Source of the DNA: Zancudomyces culisetae
Taxonomy: Eukaryota; Kickxellomycota; Harpellomycetes; Harpellales; Legeriomycetaceae
Reading direction: 5' to 3'
Length of the DNA: 12,247 nucleotides
Assembly (NCBI GenBank): GCA_001969505.1
Contig: LSSK01001619.1
Span: forward strand, 1-12,247
This document shows, piece by piece, positions 8,007 to 12,247 of this stretch; the stretch's first letter is position 1, and every line of letters starts with the position of its first letter. The notes under the pieces are model-generated. The model searched no databases and was not told the origin of the DNA. It saw only the letters and a program-made list of their open reading frames with translations. The position numbers and the translations under genes are program-made.

Positions 8007-8324
8007 TTACCAACTAGATTTTTGTACACCAGGTAAATCACCTCTAAGAGCCTTTAATCTAAATTGAAATCTACAAAGTTTCCAATCGCTCATAACACCA
8101 CGACCACGACCGGTTTCGACACAACGGTTTTTGGTAAAAGTAGGGTTTGCGGAATGAGGAAAGTTTTCGGTTAGGGCAAACATGGCTTGCATGCGGACTC
8201 GGGTGGAATTCTGGGGATTGCGGTTGATGTACCTGTAGATTAGTCTTTCGGTTTCGGATTTTTGGATGAGTTGGCGCGACTTGATTGATCTTAGTGTTCT
8301 GGCGTTGAAATCTAGAATACCCAT
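8007..8324 (-). CDS. MRP2: Mitochondrial small ribosomal subunit protein uS14m (Mrp2)
   Basis: This is a component of the mitochondrial 37S subunit head, bound to the small rRNA. The 105 residues compare with about 115 in S. cerevisiae Mrp2. The C-terminal half carries the S14 signature: KNRCVETGRGRG (about 66-77), SDWKLCRFQFR (79-89), LKALRGDLPGVQKSSW to the end, including the family's terminal Trp. The protein is strongly basic, as expected for an rRNA binder. The N-terminus is shorter and begins MGILDFNARTLR, which aligns with the FNARILR-type start of yeast Mrp2, so the ATG at 8324 is credible. A T-tract promoter lies about 70 bases upstream, and the gene follows the large minus-strand gene in tandem. 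Confidence 0.96.
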   Translation of the reverse strand: MGILDFNARTLRSIKSRQLIQKSETERLIYRYINRNPQNSTRVRMQAMFALTENFPHSANPTFTKNRCVETGRGRGVMSDWKLCRFQFRLKALRGDLPGVQKSSW

Positions 8325-8685
8325 TGTTGAATTTTTTTTGTCTTCGATTTAATTGAATTGGGTTTGAATTGATTTATTTATTTTTCTTTTGGTAAAAAAA
8401 AAAAAAAAAAGAAGGATTACAAGTATATTGAAATAATTGAAATAACAATTCTTTATTTTATCAGTTAATCAATTTAATGATTTTAGCTTTGATATTTAGT
8501 AGTTTTGTAATTTATTTTTTTTTCATTTTAGAAAATATATAGGAGGGAATCTTGGTTAATCAAGAATAAATGAATTACAAATTGTAAATAAAAAAAATTT
8601 TTTATTTAATTTTGAAAATATTAGTATTAATAATGATGCAAAAATAAAATAAAATAAAGTAAAAAAATCTAAGTTAAAAAGGGAT
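8325..8685. other. Intergenic region between the large gene and uS14m gene
   Basis: This 361-base stretch holds the 3' flank of the large minus-strand gene (with overlapping AATAAA-type words near 8640-8660) and the uS14m promoter. It is AT-rich with short direct repeats of TTGAAATAA near 8429-8445. I see no gene. Confidence 0.6.
8394..8410 (-). promoter_or_regulatory. 17-base poly(dA:dT) tract in the uS14m promoter
   Basis: Seventeen consecutive A on the plus strand (T on the coding strand) start 70 bases upstream of the uS14m ATG. It is the longest homopolymer in the window and is placed like a nucleosome-excluding promoter element of a constitutive yeast gene. Confidence 0.45.
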
Positions 8686-8959
8686 TCAAGAGTGAAAAAG
8701 AGAAGTAAAGAACTTGAGAGAGTTTGGAAAAGTACGCTTATTAGAATTCAAAAAGTGAATCAAGTCTTGATAAAACAAGGATGTAAGGTGATGGGATTCT
8801 AATTGGTGTTCTTGTTGATGTTCTTGTTGATGTTGATGTTGATGTTGATGTTGGTGTAGGTGTTCAGAGGAGAGATGTTTAAATGATAGTAAAATTTTGG
8901 TAAAAAATGGGGACCAAGAGTTAGAAGTGAAGTTGAGAGAATCAAGAGGAGAATGAAAA

Positions 8960-9012
<53 letters not shown>

Positions 9013-12000
9013 ATAAAATTCAGAGAGGAAAGGTTCGAAAAGATCGAAAAACAAGGTAGGAATAGAGAACTGAGAACGAGAACGAGAAAGAGAAAGAGAA
9101 AGAGAAAGAGAGGGATTAGAGATGTTTTTCCAATAGAAATTGATTAGATTGGTAAAAGTCAATGCGTTCCAAATAGAAAGATTGTACAGATTGTGAGAAT
9201 TGGAAGAAAGATTTGAAGAGTGAGATTTTAGGGAGGATAAAAAGTTGGATATTTGAGAATGAAGTTTTAAATGAGAACTGAGTGCTGAATCAATATTGGT
9301 ATTCGAGTTGGTATTGGTATTCGAGTTAGTATTTGGAGTTGAAAAGGGCAAAATATTGTGATTAAAGCTACAAGCAGTTAGAGCAATAGAAACGAGATGA
9401 TTGATAAAATTTGAAGGATTGATATCGAGTGAAGAAGAAGAAGAAGTTGGTGAGGTTGATGAGGTTGGTGAGGTAGAAAAGTAATGATTAGCAATAGATT
9501 CAGCTAATTTGAAGGTTTTTGGGTTTGGAGGTAAAGTAGATAAATGAGAAAGAATGATATAATAATTGAAGGGATCAGATAAACAAACGTTGTCCTTGTT
9601 ATTCAAGAGATTACCCAGCATTGAAAAGCCAAGATTGTTGTTAGAGACGAGATTTACAACCATAAAAGTTTCCAAGGACAAGAAATCAGAAGAATTAAGA
9701 TGATCAGAAATAACAGAGCTAGCTAGCTGAGAATCCTTTGAGGATATACAGCATTTCAACATTGTCAAAAACATCTCTTTACCGCCTGAACTATTGTTGA
9801 TTAGTGACGAAATAAAAGTGTTTGGATTTGATATTTGGTTGTAGTATAGTAAATGTGTAAAATACTTTGATGCTTCAGAATCATTTGCACAGATTTTAAA
9901 TAGTTGATTGTAAAGATTTGCTGGATTGGTATAGATTCGACTAGCCAAAGAATAGTCTTTTTTATCCTTCTTAATATCTTGATGGTTAAAAGTCGTTGAT
10001 TTCAATACGGTTGATATGGTTTTATATTGATTCAAATGTCCAAGTATATACATTTGAACAACCCGTTCATAATTACCAATTTCAAGATTGTATGTTTCGA
10101 CATTTTTCATTACAAGTCTATAAAACTCTTTACACTCTTCAACTCTTCTATTACTGTACTCACCTATTTGTGTAAACAGTTTAAAATTACTACTATTAAC
10201 TGCCCTTCTTTCTCCTTCTCTTTCTCCTTCTCCTGTTGTTGTGGTTGATTTCATGTCCATATTTATTGTCCATAGTGAGTTTATAAACGTTCTATGACTT
10301 GATAGTAATGTTGGTACGATAATTTTGTTGCTTGTAAATTCTCGGAATCTAAATATCATTTCATTAAACACATTTTTGGCATATTGAATTCGTTTTTCTA
10401 CTATTCTTTGATTAATCGATATACTCGTCTCCTTGGCTTTTTCTTCCTTATTTACTTTTATATATCGTGGATTATAAAATACCAACCCCCACATCATTTC
10501 TACATAGTCCTTCTGTCTAATAGCTCCATATTCGCTTTCAATCTTCATCTTTTCCATCAGTATTTCTCTCCATCCCATTCCCCCAAATACGTATCCTCCA
10601 CTATTCTCCTTGTAATTATATATCATTTGGTCCACTACAAATTCTGTAATCTTGCTTTGTAGCTTTATGCTTGCCAGTATCATGTCTCTCTTTACATTTG
10701 TCTCTCCATATCTTGCTATTTCTTCTTTTATCTGGTATATCAACTTGATGTTTTTTCTAATCATTTCAACCTGGTTAAATTTATCGTCATCAATACAATA
10801 CACATTTTCCGATGCATAATAGTTTGATCTGCTGAAATATCCTTCCATAAATCCAACATCATTTTGACTAATTGGAACTAAACTTTTCAATCCTGCCAAA
10901 TATATCTTTTGTAAAATCATCACATCTCCACCATTACCATTACCATTCCTATTGCTATTGCTATTGCTATTGCTATTACTATCCATTATATTTACTCCAA
11001 TATCTTTTAGCAAGTTTATCGCCTTTTCTATCATTCCTACCTCTGCATATACCAATGCCATTGATTCAACAGCCTCAATCATTTCCCTAACTGGTCCTGT
11101 CTCTTGTTTTTGTAATCCATCATCCCTCTTTTCCAATTCTCTTTTCACAAAGTTTTGCTCATAATAACTAATTGCCTTTTCAAACTCAAAACAATTAAAG
11201 TTTGCTATAATCAATTCCTTTATCACTTGAATATTTCTACTCTTTTCTTGTTCCACTAATCGTCCCTGTTCATTGATAATTCCTTCATCAACTACCAACA
11301 TTTTTTCAACGCTTTTTAGTCCCTGAACATCAAATGAGTATCCAATAGCTCTAATAATCTGTGCAAACACCCTTCTAGAACAACTTTGCCATATTTCTTT
11401 TACATTCTCCTGATACTTTTCTCCTCCACTCTTATAATACCCTGCTTGTTCCATAAACTCTATTGCTACATTTCCAACCTCCTCTCGACTTTTAGAATCA
11501 TGAAAATATTTTGGTTCCATCAAACTCTCCAATATACTCTCAACCACCATAGAATCCAGTCTCGACCCTTCAACCTTACTATCCATGCTATCACCACCAC
11601 TACTACCACTACCACCACCCTCATTATCATTACTGACTTTATTGTATTCCATACTTATAAATCGTGCCACTTCAATCACCTGACTCTCTTCATTTGTATT
11701 TCTTGCTCCGTTTAGTAGTGCTTCTACCAATCTTTTAGATATATTTGCCTTTTTGGTATCCACACTGTTTTTATTATAATATCTAAATATACTCGAAATC
11801 TCATTTTCCTGTAGATAATAATTGATTTGTACTATTGCCTTTCGCAACCTTCCTTGTACACACAACCGTTCAATATTTTCAAGCTCTAAACCACCATTCT
11901 CCCTATCCACATATCCATCTTGATTGGTATTCTCTAGATTAACCACCTGTCCATAGAATCGTCTTGCATTAAAACATTTTACGGCGTAAAAATCTAAATC

Positions 12001-12219
12001 TAAATCTAAATCTGTTTTTAAATCTACTTTTCTATTTTTGTTGATCCCAGCATAGTTTGTTGTAGTTTTCAGTGCAAAACTAATATTTCTTTTTGATTTT
12101 AGAGTCGAAATTGTATTTTTCGTCCACCAACTTTTCCCCAAATTATCACAAAGTATCCTATAATTTTGTGGGTATAGACTTTTAGATAAGCCTGAATTAC
12201 CAGAAATCAATTTATTCAT
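8686..12219 (-). CDS. Large predicted mitochondrial helical-repeat (PPR/TPR-like) protein with dipeptide tracts
   Basis: I do not recognise a specific orthologue. The first 64 residues hold about twelve Lys/Arg and one acidic residue, with many Ser/Thr/Asn, a typical matrix-targeting presequence. The body is helical with PPR/TPR-like hairpins, clearest at about 385-415 (ALVYAEVGMIEKAINLLKDI); others are suggested near 605-625 (YAKNVFNEMIFRF) and 790-850. This would fit one of the fast-evolving organellar RNA-binding proteins that yeasts use for mitochondrial RNA processing or translation, but that is inference. Low-complexity tracts interrupt it: DL (70-76), Gly/Ser (199-211), Asn-Ser/Gly (413-430), Pro/Ser/Thr (914-930), Asn-Thr/Ser (960-975), Ser-Leu/Arg (1036-1050), Ser-His (1070-1088) and His-Gln (1119-1138). 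No glycine occurs after residue 869. An in-frame TAA four codons before the ATG fixes the start. The single long frame through all repeats argues that it is a functional gene. Confidence 0.8.
8808..8855. repeat. GTTGAT-type hexanucleotide repeat (His-Gln tract)
   Basis: Two copies of a 12-base unit GTTCTTGTTGAT are followed by three GTTGAT units and a GTTGGT variant. On the coding (minus) strand it specifies the HQ/HQQE tract near the C-terminus of the large protein. Length changes by whole units keep the frame. Confidence 0.85.
8961..9012. repeat. (GAGAGT)8 hexanucleotide repeat (Ser-His tract)
   Basis: Eight perfect GAGAGT units plus GAGA make this the longest and purest repeat of the gene. 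The minus strand encodes alternating Ser-His. The high purity suggests recent expansion and likely length polymorphism between strains. Confidence 0.92.
9072..9113. repeat. GAGAAM hexanucleotide repeat (Ser-Leu/Ser-Arg tract)
   Basis: Seven period-6 units, GAGAAC twice, GAGAAA four times, then GAGAGG, are encoded on the minus strand as the Ser-Leu to Ser-Arg stretch. It is a separate array from the neighbouring GAGAGT repeat. Confidence 0.85.
9296..9335. repeat. Period-6/12 repeat (Asn-Thr/Asn-Ser tract)
   Basis: GGTATT and CGAGTT/GGAGTT-like units alternate in an imperfect array encoding an Asn-Thr-Asn-Ser stretch in the large protein. Confidence 0.75.
9431..9474. repeat. GAA and GGTTGRTGA-type repeats (Ser/Thr/Pro tract)
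   Basis: A short (GAA) trinucleotide run is followed by three GAGGTTGRT-like units. The minus strand encodes a TSPTSS-type stretch ending in poly-Ser. Confidence 0.7.
10931..10980. repeat. CCATTA and ATTGCT hexanucleotide repeats (Asn-Ser/Asn-Gly tract)
   Basis: CCATTA units pass into about four ATTGCT units. On the minus strand this encodes an Asn-Ser run followed by Asn-Gly, placed directly after the best PPR-like hairpin, as expected of an inter-repeat loop tolerant of insertions. Confidence 0.85.
11990..12013. repeat. (AAATCT)4 repeat (Asp-Leu tract)
   Basis: Four perfect AAATCT units encode DLDLDLD at residues 70-76 of the large protein, just after the predicted mitochondrial presequence. 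Confidence 0.85.
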
Positions 12220-12247
12220 CCCAACCGTTTAATTTTTCCTTCTTTTT

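Noticed and set aside
8808-9113. Regular short repeats resembling an array
   Set aside because: Units are contiguous hexamers without spacers and lie within a eukaryotic coding frame, so this is not a CRISPR array.
8953-9147. Plus-strand frame encoding an Arg-Val repeat
   Set aside because: It is the complementary reading of the GAGAGT repeat inside the large minus-strand gene, short and explained by the repeat.

Overview
The window looks like nuclear DNA of a budding yeast (Saccharomycotina). The genes are intronless, intergenic DNA is very AT-rich and full of poly(A)/poly(T) tracts, and the identifiable products (fungal ABCC transporter, MAPEG enzyme, Tim44, mitochondrial uS14) are typical of ascomycete yeasts. 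CTG codons fall at positions where these families conserve leucine (ABC NBD1 residues 839, 902 and 939; Tim44 residue 303). CTG is therefore probably read as Leu, which argues against the CTG-Ser and CTG-Ala clades. I cannot name the species.

Layout. (1) 1-2860, minus: the first 953 codons of an ABCC/MRP-type full-length transporter, cut by the left edge just after the NBD1 H-loop. (2) 2861-4894: a 2 kb divergent intergenic region with no convincing gene. It holds TATA candidates, a palindromic poly(A)/poly(T) block, a decamer duplication and an intron-like signal set. (3) 4895-5341, plus: a 148-residue MAPEG protein of the microsomal glutathione S-transferase 3 type. (4) 5342-6396: a 1.05 kb gap with a helically phased cluster of TTGGTT half-sites and many A/T tracts. 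(5) 6397-7719, plus: TIM44. Its 3' flank carries a striking G-quadruplex motif in a purine tract. (6) 8007-8324, minus: the mitochondrial small-subunit protein uS14m (MRP2), convergent with TIM44. (7) 8686-12219, minus: a 1177-residue protein with a mitochondrial-type N-terminus, PPR/TPR-like helical hairpins and many dipeptide tracts encoded by hexanucleotide repeats.

Two functional themes appear. On the left, a glutathione-linked enzyme and an ABCC pump (a family that often exports glutathione conjugates) sit head to head and may share detoxification regulation. On the right, three consecutive genes have mitochondrial products: the protein-import motor tether, a mitoribosomal protein and the predicted mitochondrial helical-repeat protein. 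I see no clear mobile element, CRISPR array or tRNA. The most unusual object is the large minus-strand gene. Its last 308 residues contain no glycine, its coding strand switches from purine-rich to pyrimidine-rich part-way through, and at least seven separate period-6 repeats expand it.
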